From: Archegozetes longisetosus
Taxonomy: Eukaryota > Arthropoda > Arachnida > Sarcoptiformes > Trhypochthoniidae
DNA: 64,000 bases
Direction: 5' to 3'
Assembly: GCA_018873245.2 (NCBI GenBank)
Contig: JAEMBT020000003.1
Span: 922,447-986,446 of the forward strand
Part shown: positions 13,576 to 24,814 of the stretch, piece after piece
Layout of the letters: each line of letters begins with the position of its first letter
Numbering within the stretch: the first letter of the stretch is position 1
Made by a program: the position numbers and the translations under genes
The notes under the pieces: generated by a model
What the model saw: only the letters and a program-made list of their open reading frames with translations
Databases searched by the model: none
What the model was told of the DNA's origin: nothing

Positions 13576-13803
13576 GGGTCACTGGGGTGTAGTGATCAAC
13601 CAGTCAAACCTTGGGGCGGAGATCCCAGGTTCGAATCTCTTTGTCACTACACTTATTTGACGGCGATGTGTTGGCCCCATTTCTCCGGTTATAACCGTCT
13701 CTGGCCCAATGTATATGCCCCACCCAACCGCCCTCAGCGAAAATTTCACTCTGTAAAAGGGCTCGAGTGAATCTCCCGAGAGTTGGACGTACAAATATGA
13801 ATG
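13576..13803 (+). mobile_element. tRNA-derived SINE with target-site duplications
   Basis: The 5' part carries an RNA polymerase III A-box-like GGGGTGTAGTGATC and, about 40 bases on, a B-box-like GGTTCGAATCT, but the sequence does not fold into a proper tRNA cloverleaf. A GC-richer body of ~150 bases follows. The element is bounded by an 18-base direct repeat with two mismatches: 13558-13575 (AATTTATAGAACTATCAA) and 13804-13821, the hallmark of LINE-mediated insertion. The tRNA of origin cannot be decided by eye. Confidence 0.75.
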
Positions 13804-14036
13804 AATTTATAAAACCATCAACATATATAGTTCATTTATAACTTTAAATACGAGAAATATATCTAAATATTTTAAATTTATTTGAATCTAATTTTCTAGT
13901 CTGAGGAAAAATAAAGATAAATAGAATTTTTTTGAAAGATAATGATGAAATTTTATAGCTTTGCTGGTTAGTAATAAGTAATTTGATTGAGAGCGCCATT
14001 TTGCTTAATACAATTCTTTAATCTCGATATTACTGA

Positions 14037-15421
14037 ACTACGTGATTCTTTACCATTTCTTCAGGTATCTTATTAAACCTATATTTTGTTTTGTTTAGTG
14101 TTGTAATGTTTGTCGATTGTCTCCGATATACTTTGGATATCCTTAAAGAAAAACGGCAGCTGTCAGGTTGGGTGATCGAGGAGGCCACGGCATATCTGAC
14201 TGTCTCCCAGTCCAGTGTTTGAGGAAGTGGGAGTCTAACCACTGTAGCACAGTACAAGCGAAATGTATAGGAACACCATCATGTTGAGATTAAAGCCAGT
14301 CTCTAGTAACTTTAGCAGAAATTTCAGGCCAAAAATATTCCTTTAATAACTTAAGAGACCTTTCAGCATTAGCAGTCTCATTGAAAAATGTGGGTCCATC
14401 ACTTTATACCTGCCTTCACATTACAGTTTCTCTGATTTTGTCTTGCTCAAGAGTAATGTTTGGGTTTGATTTTGACCAATAAGCTGTGTTATTTCTGCTT
14501 ACATGACCATTAACTGAGAATATTGATTCATCTGACGATATCATTTTGTCTACAAACTCCTCACCTTTATTTTGTATATCGAGAAAAAGTGTGAAAATTC
14601 AATAGAGCTTCTGAATCGTCTTCACTAAGGTGATGGATAGTGGTCGGGTGATATGTATAAAAATTAAGATCTTTTTTAAGTAAGATGAACTGGTTTCAAC
14701 TCTAAGAAAAGTATATAGACCTAAAAATGATTTATGATTTCATTTGTTAAAGTTTGAATAATGTGCTGATGAACACATGGGTCAGCCAGTGATTAACACT
14801 ACAGAGTTAGTCCATTAATAAGTTTACTTATATTAAAGACTCTCTAACTCAAGTTTCAGTAGTGTTTCAGCTCTCAAAAGTTCTCAGTTTACAGTCGACA
14901 TCGGTTCTTAAACTATACCCGATACTATGTACCGATTTATATACCGATCACGTTATGTTATGTCTAGTGTTTAGTTAAACTACATTTAGCGTAGAAATTT
15001 TAACTGTTTATTACTTTGTTTTTTAATAATGAAGGCTTTTCATTTGAATGCCATCAGACATTAATTAATCACATAGCATAACTTCGAGTAGTGTCATACC
15101 TCCGATAATAAAATACTACATGAGAATTAAATAAGCAATGGTCTTTGTAATTCTAAGCTTCCTTGACACACGTCTTACTGACATACCTCACTATTCTCGG
15201 TGGCTTCGATCATAATTCCTCCATTAGCTCTATTGCATTTGAGTGCGTACTGTCTTAGTTCTCTCTTCACGATGTTTCTCAACATCTCCATAAGTCAAGA
15301 AATTATCAACTAATTGTCTGATAGCATTAGGTGTCGGGCGAAATTCATATTTTCTCTCAGGAGCACGTTCAGTTGAAATCATGCAATCATTTTTGCGCAA
15401 ATATTCAGTAACACAAAGCAT
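14037..15421 (-). pseudogene. mariner/Tc1-superfamily transposase fossil
   Basis: Reading leftwards from 15421 there is a helix-turn-helix N-terminal domain of the DUF4817 type (VTEYLRKNDC, then RQLVDNFLTYGDVEKHRE). After a decayed middle come catalytic-core pieces: SSDESIFSVNGHVSRNN, then GPTFFNETANAERSLKLLK. The hallmark QHDGVPIHFACTVLQWLD and WPPRSPNLT follow at 14040-14280. The frame is broken by several stops and shifts. Such DDE transposases normally have ~350 residues in one frame, so this copy is dead. I could not find convincing terminal repeats. Confidence 0.75.
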
Positions 15422-15521
15422 TTTTCCCTTTGTATACAGTTATGATGCTTTAACACAATGCTATATAACACATATAACAATATATCTCAACACTTATAGT
15501 AATTAAGAAAATACTGTATAT

Positions 15522-16255
15522 GAGGCACGTTTAATATCTAGGGTTACATTTAGATTTATTATATAATATTAAAATCTTTGGTCTAACTTTTCGTTTGACA
15601 TATTCTTTCTTACATTAGGCTCAATATCGCTCAATAGGATGCTCCTGTGACACACTGGGCGATAATAAAATTGTAACAAAATCAATTTTTTTGCGAATGA
15701 AGCCACAACTGTACACCTCTATAATAATGCGATGTTGCTAAATCTGACCAAAACAAAACATCATTGAAATTTTGGTGTTTGTGAATAAATGGTAAAGTCT
15801 ATTAGTCAGACATTCATTTAGATACATGTAACAATTAATAGTTCCCCCAGAAATGTAAGGTTCTCTCACATTTCCGTACTGATCAATTGCTTGATAAATT
15901 GGTTTTCTGCCACTTATTTTCAAATATACGGTACTTCTTTCGTTAAAACGGTTTATAATTTTTAGTATTACTTGTCTTTGAGTTCCTTCGGCCATAAAAT
16001 GTCGACAAGTGATCTTTTTCTGCAGCGCGATTACTCAATCCGCCATTGTTTTTTAAAAATGCACAATTCTTTTGGTATAAGTCTCGTTTTATTTTCGACT
16101 CGTGAGTAAAATAATGAAAATATTAATGTAATAAGTTTAGAATTCGAAAATAAAATATCTAAGACTTAAATTCCAAAAGTTTCAACATTAAAATCGCTGC
16201 CTCATGAAAGCGTGGATCAACACAGAAATGTAACCCTAAATATTAGATATGCCTT
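15522..16255 (-). mobile_element. short IS630/Tc1-mariner-type element with terminal repeats and transposase remnant
   Basis: Inverted ends of about 30 bases, sharing the core TAGGGTTACATTT, lie at 15523-15552 and 16225-16255. Between them on the minus strand is the C-terminal half of a transposase: GRKPIYQAIDQYGNVREPY, TINCYMYLNECLTNRLYH, then DLATSHYYRGVQLWLHS with the second catalytic Asp. After a frameshift comes SQEHPIERY, where the family has PIERYWA. It is a different lineage from the fossil just to its left. One frameshift and several stops inactivate it, and the N-terminal half is missing. Confidence 0.65.
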
Positions 16256-18258
16256 AGTTTTTAAAGTGGCATCTAAAATAAAATGAACAATAACATCAGA
16301 CAATCTGGAATTATATTTTAATTAGTAATACAGTAAGAACAATAGTATTCATTAACATGTTTAATGTTTTGTTGCTTAAAGTAGAACTTTTCTGTCCACT
16401 TTCTTTAACTGTTAGATTTTTTCAAATAGTTTCTATGATAGTTCATTTATAAAATTACAAATATCCCAATACTGAGAGATGCTCATTGTAGATATCCTAT
16501 TATTGATTTGATATCTTTATTTACTCATTAAATATCAAAGAGTAAACTAGTAAAGCTGACACTGGATACCCTGTACAAGACTCACTTCATCACTATCTTT
16601 AATCATGTATTTCTTAAACACTGCACATCTTGTAGCACACTATTTTTCTCATCGAATCTTAGGATTAACGGCATTTAAACGGAAAGATAGATTGTTTTAT
16701 TAATTCGCTTGATTAGTAAATACTGAAATAACTTATTTAGAACAAACTCACAACAAAACTTATGACACATCTTTTAAATAGTTATAAATTAGCTTTTGAT
16801 ATAAGCAATAGTCTAGGTTAGGTCTATTTTAGAAGCATTTTCAGTTTATCCTAGGAAACCTGATATCTAGATCAATGAACTATCCAAACAGCTTCGAATT
16901 TTCTCACCAACAAAATAAACATAATTATCAAAGTATAGTAAAATGTAATTATTTATTTACATAGTTTTAGTCATTCAATTTCTATTCATATTGTTATATC
17001 AGCGTGCAATCGCACGAGAAAGTATACCTGAAATAGAGCATTTTCGAGCCTAGCATTCTTAGGAATCATTTTAATATTTAAATAATTAGTACATTGAAAA
17101 CCTTCATAAACTTCAGTTTAAGTCTGACTTATGGCAAAACAAAATAACGAACTTTTATATGCGTTAATTGTTTTGTTAAAAAATGTCATAAAACAAAACT
17201 TATATACACTTATCTCCACAAATATGTAAACTTTTTTGTATGACTCACTATATGAAATAAAACCTACCAAGATGATATGAGTTCATTTTTCTTGAATCTT
17301 TCCCTTATTTCATTGATCTCTTGTAGGCTTTTATTGTACAGAATGATTGATTTACCGTTTCCGCCCAAAAATCTTTAGTAACTATTTAATTTAAAAAGAT
17401 ATAATGACTCAATTTGGCTTGAATATGCTTCATTCATTGACAAATAAAATAAAATAAAATAAAATAATAAATGTTGAAAAAGTTCACCATTCATAGCATA
17501 ACACAACTGAACACGACGCACCACATTATCAGAAATTTTTCTAAGAATTTCAGTGCTAATTTTTCAAAAATTTTGATTAGAAATACTTAATTTTAATTAA
17601 AACATGATTTTTGCGAACGTATTTTCGGGCTAGACAAAAAACATGATTTTTCAAATTTACCCATAAAAATGTTGGGACTGGTCAGATTGGGTGTTCGTTT
17701 TTGATTCAATTAAAACATGATTTTTGCGAACGTATTTTCCACCTCATGGTGTATTTTCCTTTCCATGTTCTTGTATGAAGCTTTTAAACACTCCTTACTA
17801 GAAGTTTTTGTGTGACATTTGGTGAAATGATTTCCAGTAACAAAAAATGCTGTTTTGTGGTTAACGACATGTTTGTTTGGTTTTTTAAAACTCTGAATAA
17901 TGTAAACGTTTTTTTTAATGATTGACGTTTATTTGTTAATAAACGAGGCATATTCAAACCAAATTTAGTGATAATATCTTTTAAAATTAAAAAGTTATAA
18001 AAGATTTTTGGGCAGAAATGATAAATTGATCACTCTGTCTTAAGCACGCAGTTAGACATATACATTTTCGTGCGATTGTACATTTGATAACTTAAAACTA
18101 TTTAAGAAATTAATTTCTTAAGACCTACACCGATTTCGATAACAAAATATAGTTTGCAAGAATATTGATTGTTAACTAACACAATTTAAAATTTGAATCA
18201 ATTTTGAGCCATATTGAGTTTATTTGACAGAAATTTTACGAAGATCGTTTTGATAGTC
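16256..18258. other. gene-free region downstream of GPCR 1, with short repeats
   Basis: No coding region seen. It holds an AAAAT microsatellite at about 17444-17468 and a 32-base exact direct repeat (core ACATGATTTTTGCGAACG) at 17595-17626 and 17708-17739. The right end probably contains the 3' UTR of the GPCR gene. Confidence 0.5.
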
Positions 18259-19203
18259 TTAATAAATTTTTAAATCATTACGAAATGTTGAGCTCATCCA
18301 CCAATAAATAAATGGGTTTAAAATACAACTCGTCAGGAAAATAATGTAACAATACAAAAATAATAGAGAACTGATTTGGCAGTATTTGAGGTTAGAATTA
18401 CCTGAAGAAAATTGTTTAACAATGAAATTCAGATAAAACCCGAAGAAAGAAACCGCAAATACGATCACGACTGCGATCAACATTTTGATAGTTTTAAGCA
18501 CTTTTGATTGGAATTTCCTATCTGTTGACTCAATTTGTTGATTACGTTTTGACACCAATTGATGAACGATTCGTGAATAGAGGAAAGCTGTTATTGATAA
18601 TGGGACCACGTATTGAGTAAAGAATCTGAAAATTCTTGTGATTCTTAAAAACCACATATCATTCATGAAGTCTGGAGTTTGGATTAAATTTTTCTCATGA
18701 TAACAATTAAATGTCATATTCCGATAAATGATTGAATAAACATCCTCCGTAGCGAAGAATGGTATCGATAGGATAAGAGATATAGACCATATGAATATCA
18801 GCAGTAGTTTAGATGATATTCTGTCAAATGGATTCTGGGTCAAGGGCTTCACAACCATATAATAACGATCCAGCGCTATTAAAGTCATTGTAATAGATGT
18901 CACGTAAAGCGTAGTCGCGTGTAAAAAGTTGGTAAAGGATTGGACTAGATGTGGAAAATAATTATTCTTTTCTATTATTGAGGGCATTATTACGAAGAGT
19001 GGAATTAGAAACAGCAAGATATATATGATATCCGAAAAGGCAATGTTTCCCAATAATAATTTTGCTCTTGATTTGCGATTTTTTGCACCAAAAAATATCA
19101 AACACGTAAACACGTTTGAGACCAGTGTCAACAGCACAGAGCTTATCAATACAATTAGTATTGTTAGCAATAAAGAATCGAAACTTAAAGATTTATTCTC
19201 CAT
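18259..19203 (-). CDS. divergent class-A (rhodopsin-like) GPCR, intronless
   Basis: A single open frame encodes seven hydrophobic segments. The family landmarks (numbering from an upstream Met at 19287) are D86 in TM2 (NIAFSDII), the DRY motif at 140-142 (ALDRYYMVV), W167 in TM4, P229 in TM5 and N324-P325-x2-Y in TM7 (ILNPFIYWW). I place the start at the Met at 19203 (MENKSLSF) because it gives a short N-terminus like the paralogue at 31.8 kb; the upstream Met would add 28 residues. The usual TM3 cysteine (C3.25) is a Gln, although the second-loop cysteine (NCYHE) is kept. TM6 reads FAVSFFGFY where FxxCWxPY is expected, so W6.48 and P6.50 are both absent. The C-terminal tail is very short. 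The ligand is unknown; peptide or chemosensory receptors are the likeliest relatives. Confidence 0.85.
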   Translation of the reverse strand: MENKSLSFDSLLLTILIVLISSVLLTLVSNVFTCLIFFGAKNRKSRAKLLLGNIAFSDIIYILLFLIPLFVIMPSIIEKNNYFPHLVQSFTNFLHATTLYVTSITMTLIALDRYYMVVKPLTQNPFDRISSKLLLIFIWSISLILSIPFFATEDVYSIIYRNMTFNCYHEKNLIQTPDFMNDMWFLRITRIFRFFTQYVVPLSITAFLYSRIVHQLVSKRNQQIESTDRKFQSKVLKTIKMLIAVVIVFAVSFFGFYLNFIVKQFSSGNSNLKYCQISSLLFLYCYIIFLTSCILNPFIYWWMSSTFRNDLKIY

Positions 19204-19449
19204 TTTTCCAAAGTTTTTGTACTTAGTGTACAAGCTTAATGTACTTGGTTTTATACAAGTTTTAAATCTTAATCGACCTTCATTCAAAAAGTTGAAGTAA
19301 CTTTTAATTTAAACATCAGAACGAATTGTTTTGATCAGAGTAAGACTGCGTGAGTCCAATTAATGTTTTGATTCCATTGAAAGTGATGATAACACGTTGA
19401 CTGAACTATCAAAACAGTTCGTTCATCTCACGAATAAGATAACCAATAG

Positions 19450-19711
19450 ATAAGAATGAAATACAATGAGTCATTCAGAGTTTAGGTTAGAGACAATACT
19501 AGAAAACAAAAAATTTAGAGAATTTAATGTATATGTCATGACGCAAGTCGAAAATCATGGATCGCTGGCGCTAAAGACTGAATACCGGCATTCCACGGAT
19601 CAGTCGTGTAAAGTCGGAAAAAGGTTATAAATTCTTACTTTCAATAACTTATTTCATCGAATGCTAGCATTCAATGACTTCACTTGTTGAATGCTGAAAT
19701 ATATATATATA
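19450..19711. repeat. left outer arm of a large inverted repeat
   Basis: This segment (for example GGCGCTAAAGACTGAATACC and TAGAAAACAAA) is present inverted at about 26222-26460 with scattered mismatches over more than 200 bases. The homology stops at an ATATAT run, where other insertions, including the mariner, begin. It resumes at about 22083. Confidence 0.7.
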
Positions 19712-19925
19712 TATATTATAAGGGGTAGCCAATTTTTTCTGTAAAGAAATGAAAGTGTAACCTTTACTTCGAAAGTTTAAAAGGTCATTATAGGATGAGA
19801 TTTTACCTCTGATATCGTTTGAATATATATAGTTAAGCCTTTTTGCTTTTCGAAGCAGGAGTAAAACAAATATTTCTCTCTGGAAGGAAATTGACCGCTA
19901 TTTATTGCATTGAAAATCTGCTCAA

Positions 19926-20080
19926 TTTCTATTTTCAACATTCAATAAGTAAAGTCATCGAATGCTAGCGTTCGATAAAATAAGTTATAAATTCTAACAA
20001 TTGTAAGTTATAAATAAGTTATAATCTATTTTATCTAATGCCAGCATTCATTGACTTCATTTATTGAATGTTAGAAATAG
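19926..20080. repeat. fold-back (hairpin) repeat
   Basis: Arms at about 19926-19990 and 20019-20080 are inverted copies of each other (CATTCAATAA, GAATGCTAGC/GAATGCTGGC, GATAAAATA, TTATAA blocks) with a loop of ~28 bases. The same CATTCAATAA...GAATG module also sits in both outer arms of the large inverted repeat, so it may be the end of a MITE family. Confidence 0.6.
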
Positions 20081-20327
20081 AAGTTGAATGTTAAGTCATA
20101 TTCTTTTCTAGTATAATTTCATTTATTTGAACACTCATTGCTATTGTGACAACGAGAGTTACAAAGAATATTTTTTGATTTGCAAATGCACCGCTTTAAA
20201 TAATAGTTTCCAGTGCAATATACTAGGTCGGAATAAAATTTGTTGGACTCTTATATCTTAGCTTTGTAAGATAATGGTTAGCTGTAGACACTTGATTCTT
20301 AATCAGTATTGTTTACCAGTCTGAACT

Positions 20328-22003
20328 ATGTGGTTGCATATGAATTTGCGCTTTATTTTAATACTTATGTTCATTGATAAAATTTTTTGTCCAAACATGA
20401 ACCCGATTCGGGCCTCAATTACACGTGAAGAACAATGGGCTTTTATCAAGCTACACTATTTATTAGAAAATACAGTTGCCGAAATTCACCGCATGTTTGA
20501 TAAAGCAGCTCGATCATTAATCCTTTCCAGATCAGACGTCTATTATATTTACAACCAATTTCTAGACGGAGAGCGTAAAGCCTGTAAACAGATATTGGGT
20601 GCAGGTAAACCTCGAACTGCGACTGATGAGGAAACCACAGAAAAATTGAGAAAGCTTTTGTTGGACGATAGAAATTGAAGTACATTAGATTATGCCGATT
20701 GTTTAAATATAAGTGCCTCGAGTGTGAAATGTATTCTGAGAGAATTACATACACGAAAGGTTTGTACTAGATGAGTACCTCACAGTCTTAACCCCGTTCA
20801 GAAACAACTGAGAGTAGAAATATCACAAGAGCATCTTAATGAACATTCAAAGGAAATCTCCACATTAACAATCTGGATGTAGAGGATCATCGCTATTGAT
20901 GAAACATATGTAAAAGCTATGACCCGAATTAGATACCAAATCAGCTAAAGAATGGTGCAGAACATTCAAAGGATCCCACATTTCTGGAAGGGATCATCGC
21001 TATTGATGAAACATATGTAAAAGCTATGACCCGAAAGATACCAAATCAGCTAAAGAATGGTGCCTTCCAGAGCAAGAACCTTAACTACAAGGAGTACTAG
21101 TTAAGTTTTGAGAATCTGATATTTGGATTAGTTATAATGAACTCCAAGTTTATAATTATTAAATATAGCATAATATGGGCTTACATAATAAGTATTGTTG
21201 ATATAGCCTTGAAAATTTAGGAAATATTTAAAGTTCAAACAGAACTACTTTGCACTTTTGCTATTATAATGGCTGAGCTAACGAGGCGTGATTTTCGTGT
21301 TATAATTTTGCATTTAAAAAAAAGGCTTATGAGAGCTGGTTCAAACGTATGAAAAAGTGTATAGAAAACCATGGAGACTACTTCGAAAAAATTCTTAATA
21401 TAATGTATTTAACTCTTGAATAAATTGCTTATTCTCAAAACTTAACTAGTACTCCTTGTATCTTTAGAAAAATGTGTCAATTTCAAAATGTGCCAGCGGC
21501 TTTGTTTTACATTCTAGGCCAGTGAAAGTTAGAGTATTGATAGGAGATTGGAAGATGGTTCTAATTGCAGCGTTTCAGAAAGATAGGGTTCTTGCATGGC
21601 AATTTCTGCCAAGAAATGAAATGGTCAATTCTGTCAAATATCTTGAATTTCTAGAGAATCGGCTGTACCCAGAGATCAGACGAGCACGGATTCATCGACC
21701 ACTCATCCTTCACGATAATGCTTCCCCCACAAACAGCCCGCAATCAAGGATTTCTTTAATCGACACCGTTGGAGGGTCTTAAGACATCCCCGTACAGCCC
21801 GGATTTAAGCGCCCCGGATAATGATGGGTTCACTAAAATAAAGTAGCCTCATAAAGGTTTCAGATATCAGAATGAGGCTGAGCTCATACGTGCTTTTGAG
21901 GGAACTATAAATGAAATAAATACAAAAAATTCATTTAAAGGAATAAGACGCCTCCCTTACCGCTGGGAGGTTGTCATCCAGGATGATGGAGAATATATTA
22001 AAT
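20328..22003 (+). pseudogene. mariner transposase pseudogene
   Basis: This is the coding remnant within the element above. The N-terminal HTH block ends at a stop at ~20676. The middle is scrambled by a duplication of about 75 bases (20883-20966 and 20991-21063, both carrying GATGAAACATATG). The catalytic C-terminal half resumes at about 21480 after the nested insertion. The third catalytic residue region (PHPPYSPDLAP in relatives) is damaged and reads VQPGFKRPG in a shifted frame. No full-length protein is possible. Confidence 0.75.
21088..21458 (+). mobile_element. internally deleted mariner (rosa/DD41D-like) nested in the larger mariner
   Basis: Perfect 30-base inverted ends (core CAAGGAGTACTAGTTAAG) at 21086-21115 and 21431-21460, counting the TA target copies. 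Inside, a start MAELTRRDFRVIILHLKK (the N-terminus of a different mariner subfamily) runs directly into a second frame, AYESWFKRMKKCIENHGDY, its C-terminus. The join falls in an A-run. The element is thus a deletion derivative that kept only both ends of the parent transposase. Confidence 0.85.
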
Positions 22004-22243
22004 AAAAATAAAATCATATCTAAAATATCATTTTTAGTATATGTTTTATGAGAGTCCAAAAAATTTTAGTCCGACCTAGTAGTATATAGTAAAATTCAAA
22101 AGTAAAGACAAACTTTTAGATATATACTTTTGTGTATAACAAACATTTTCAATTAGAAACTGTACTAAAGGTACGTTTCACATCGTTCAGTTCCTTTTCA
22201 AAGCTGCAAATGAGGTTTTTGTCTAATATGAAGCTTTGAACTA

Positions 22244-22668
22244 CAGTCTGACCCGGTTGATAGCAACTCGCCGGTGCAGCCGAAATGATTTGCTATCAAC
22301 CGGGTTTGCTATCATCCGAACTCAAAAATTACATGTAAAAGTTATGAAACGAACAATTTTTATTGTTTAAAATTACATGAAGTCAATCAGAAAGCATATA
22401 AATCATAAACTTTGTAAACAATAAACAAAATACACATTAATTTGTATTTTATATCAAAGCCTTTGATGCAAAAATTTACAGTTTTTGAACATTGATTGCT
22501 ACAAATTTTTAGCGGGGTATTAGTAATGCTATGAGGGCATTGAAAAAGTGTTGCTAATAAACGGGTATTGCTATCAAAGGGGTTGCTATTATCCGAACTC
22601 TCATACAAAAGAGCCCATAGGGCTGATCCTTGCTTTGAAAATCAGTTGCTATCAACCAGGTCAGATTG
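22244..22668. mobile_element. Tigger/pogo-like MITE
   Basis: Inverted ends of ~24 bases (left CAGTCTGACCCGGTTGATAG, right copy with two mismatches) mark a 425-base element. TA precedes the left end; the expected right TA is now CA. The motif TTGCTATCAACCGG or TTGCTATCATCCGAACTC recurs several times just inside both ends. No transposase coding is present. Confidence 0.65.
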
Positions 22669-22694
22669 CATTTGTTCATAATATTAATATAATG

Positions 22695-22920
22695 ACAATA
22701 TACTCCTATGAAACTATCTTTAGCCGATTAAAGTCGAATAACTTTTGACTGGATGATTCGAATTTCAAACCGATTTCAGTTCTGAATAGCTAGATAATCG
22801 GCATTTTTAAATCTAGTGTATATATTCAAAAGTCACTAGGGTCATTGAGCTAGAATATTTTAAAATTTGAACTAAATATTATTATGCATTCTTACGTATA
22901 GTCGTTGACAAAGCTGAGTT
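22695..22920. repeat. left inner arm of the large inverted repeat
   Basis: This segment, including GAATAACTTTTGACT, CCGATTTCAGTTCTGA, and TAGTCGTTGACAAA, occurs inverted at about 25665-25870 with moderate divergence. Together with 22083-22135 and 19450-19711 it is colinear with the right arm once the inserted elements are removed. Confidence 0.7.
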
Positions 22921-23244
22921 CTTAGGTTTATGATGATTTTCAACACCTAAACATCAACGAATTTGATGAAGTTTTATTGGTAAGTACCTAAAGTTCCAAC
23001 CAACCTTCTTTGAAAACCATATCATCTTTCATTAAGCCTGTCCATAAATAACGTTGTTTCATACAGAAGTAACCAATGGAAATTTTTGAATTCTGATGAC
23101 TGGAATCAAAACTACTCAAAAAATGGTTGAACACATGTATTTTTGCTTTGTCGAGAATTTTTCGATTTCAGAACTATAATGTATCAAACTCGAAAATAAA
23201 AAATTTTTAGTTGAGCATAGCTTTACGATTAAGAGTTCAAATAA

Positions 23245-23527
23245 CTTGATATTGGTATCAAATTAAAGCTCTTGAAAAGTTCTTTTTATATAAATCGCTT
23301 AGAGTTGATTTTTGAATGTTATTTAGAATAAAACCATAAACATTGATTTCGGAGATTATTCCTGACTGAAAGAAGTGATTTTTTGGGTAAAAAATAACCT
23401 TTTCAATGTCAAAAGATTGAATCCTGTTTTTCTACTCTTAAAAGATTAATTCATCATAGAAAGCAATATGTGATAAGATGTATAGAAAGAACTTTTCAAG
23501 AACTTTAATTTGATACTAATATCAAGC
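23245..23527. repeat. inverted repeat with 41-base arms
   Basis: Arms 23245-23285 (starts CTTGATATTGGTATCAAATT) and 23487-23527 are inverse copies with only two differences, separated by about 200 bases. The spacer has no coding content. It could be a MITE or an old fold-back element. Confidence 0.6.
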
Positions 23528-23877
23528 ATGTCAAAATATGAAGAATACTACACAATAATGAATTATGTGATCAAGTGGTTAAATACTTAAGGAATGCACT
23601 TTTTTATGCTGGAAAACCCTGGAATCAACTCTAGCTATTAAGAACTTATATATATTTATTAAATCGGTAATTAGCCTATAAGGGGAACTTGATTAAAGTG
23701 ACATATTTTATGTTTTTGGGATTCTGAATCAAATAGTGAAGGTCCGGAGTTTCGATGACGAACCGTTTCTGAGATATCACACAAAAAGCCATAAAAAATA
23801 AAAACTTGAAGTAACCTAATCAAACCTACCTTCCAGCTAAAAAATATTTTTTATTCATTCCATTAAACTTATATACA

Positions 23878-24805
23878 TTATTTAGTTTTACCGGGATACA
23901 ATATCTTTATATCCTCCAACAATTTAATAAATACATCTTTATTTTTTAATTTACATTCTCTGCGCCACAAGAGCTCACACAGATGAATATCTAAATCTTG
24001 ACTTTGTACTCCTCCACGAGAAAGCATTTTTCGTATAGGTCTCCATTGTGATTCAATTTTTCGAGTATCACATCAAGTATCACGATCTCTGAAGTTATAT
24101 GAATGGCTTAATGCGAGCATATAGTAACCTTCATCTTCTACATTAGCATACCCTTTCCAACAATCGGTATGAAGTACTTTTTTCGGAGCCACATGTTTAA
24201 TTATGGTATCGGCTAAGGCTTTACGGTCTCTTTTATTGTCAAGACAAATTTCAATCCTAAAATCTCCATTTAGATCAATCATTCCAACTATCCATTGTCT
24301 TTCAATCATTCTGCCACGATTGTATTTTCTACGACGAATTTAAAATTCGTCGATTTCCACGACATGTCCAGGACCACCAATTAAACTTTGCTTTTCATAC
24401 TGATAATCCAATGCAACCATACAAACTTCTCTACAGTAACTGAATCGATCAGCTATTGTTTCAGGGGATGTAGTTTCACTCCCCATTGAAGTTTCACTCA
24501 TGGTTTGGTCGTAGGACCACCCAACTGCGAATGAATAAGTTAGAAGCATTACTCGCTGTGCAGAGATTCTAGACCTTTCAAACCAAATATCTTCAGCTGC
24601 ACTAACTTGGTGATCATGATTTTTGTCCCTACATCTGAACATTCCAACCAAACCAGCATCTTCAACCAAGAGCATTTTTTCCTTATGGTGGTTACATTAT
24701 CTTGTGGAAGGTATAAGATTCATTTGAGTTGCCCATTGAATGCATGATTCTTTATTATTTAATGGTCCAATGGCTAGATTGAATATATTCCATGAATCAG
24801 TGATT
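23878..24805 (-). pseudogene. Merlin-like transposase with in-frame stops
   Basis: Reading leftwards, one frame runs from about 24805 to a stop at 23878 and is broken by three in-frame stop codons but no obvious shift. Landmarks: SCIQWATQMNLIPS at the start, FRCRDKNHDHQVS, TWF-like DIWFERSRIS, then HVVEIDEF with the first catalytic Asp. A stop follows, then RRRKYNRGR, then QWIVGMIDLNGDFRIEI. The second Asp is in VLHTDCWKGYANV, followed by NFRDRDT, a stop, and TRKIESQWRPIRKML with the catalytic Glu, ending LYPGKTK. This is the DDE layout of ISXO2-like transposases. The N-terminal zinc-ribbon cysteines are mostly lost. Confidence 0.75.
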
Positions 24806-24814
24806 ATACCTAAA

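Larger units (their letters stand above)
20223..22079 (+). mobile_element. full-length but dead mariner element with a nested insertion
   Basis: Inverted ends of 33 bases with three mismatches (left starts CTAGGTCGGAATAAAATTT) are flanked by TA on each side (20221-20222, 22080-22081), the Tc1/mariner target. Inside, on the plus strand, are the HTH region (SITREEQWAFIKLHYLLEN, then HRMFDKAARS), a decayed middle with a tandem duplication, and the catalytic core. The core has IAIDETYVKAYDPK (first Asp), VLIAAFQKDRVLAWQFLP, HRPLILHDNASP (second Asp), and a terminal RWEVVIQDDGEYIK. It is interrupted at 21088-21458 by another element. Stops and shifts make it inactive. Confidence 0.85.

Noticed and set aside
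13576-13655. possible tRNA gene
   Set aside because: A and B boxes are present, but acceptor, anticodon and T stems do not pair; flanking duplications show a SINE.
13579-13794. 71-codon minus-strand frame
   Set aside because: It lies wholly in the tRNA-derived SINE, which is non-coding.
19025-19300. 91-codon plus-strand frame opposite GPCR 1, with a matching one opposite GPCR 2 (32592-32834)
   Set aside because: Antisense shadows of conserved GPCR coding; the similarity between the two is explained by the paralogy on the other strand.
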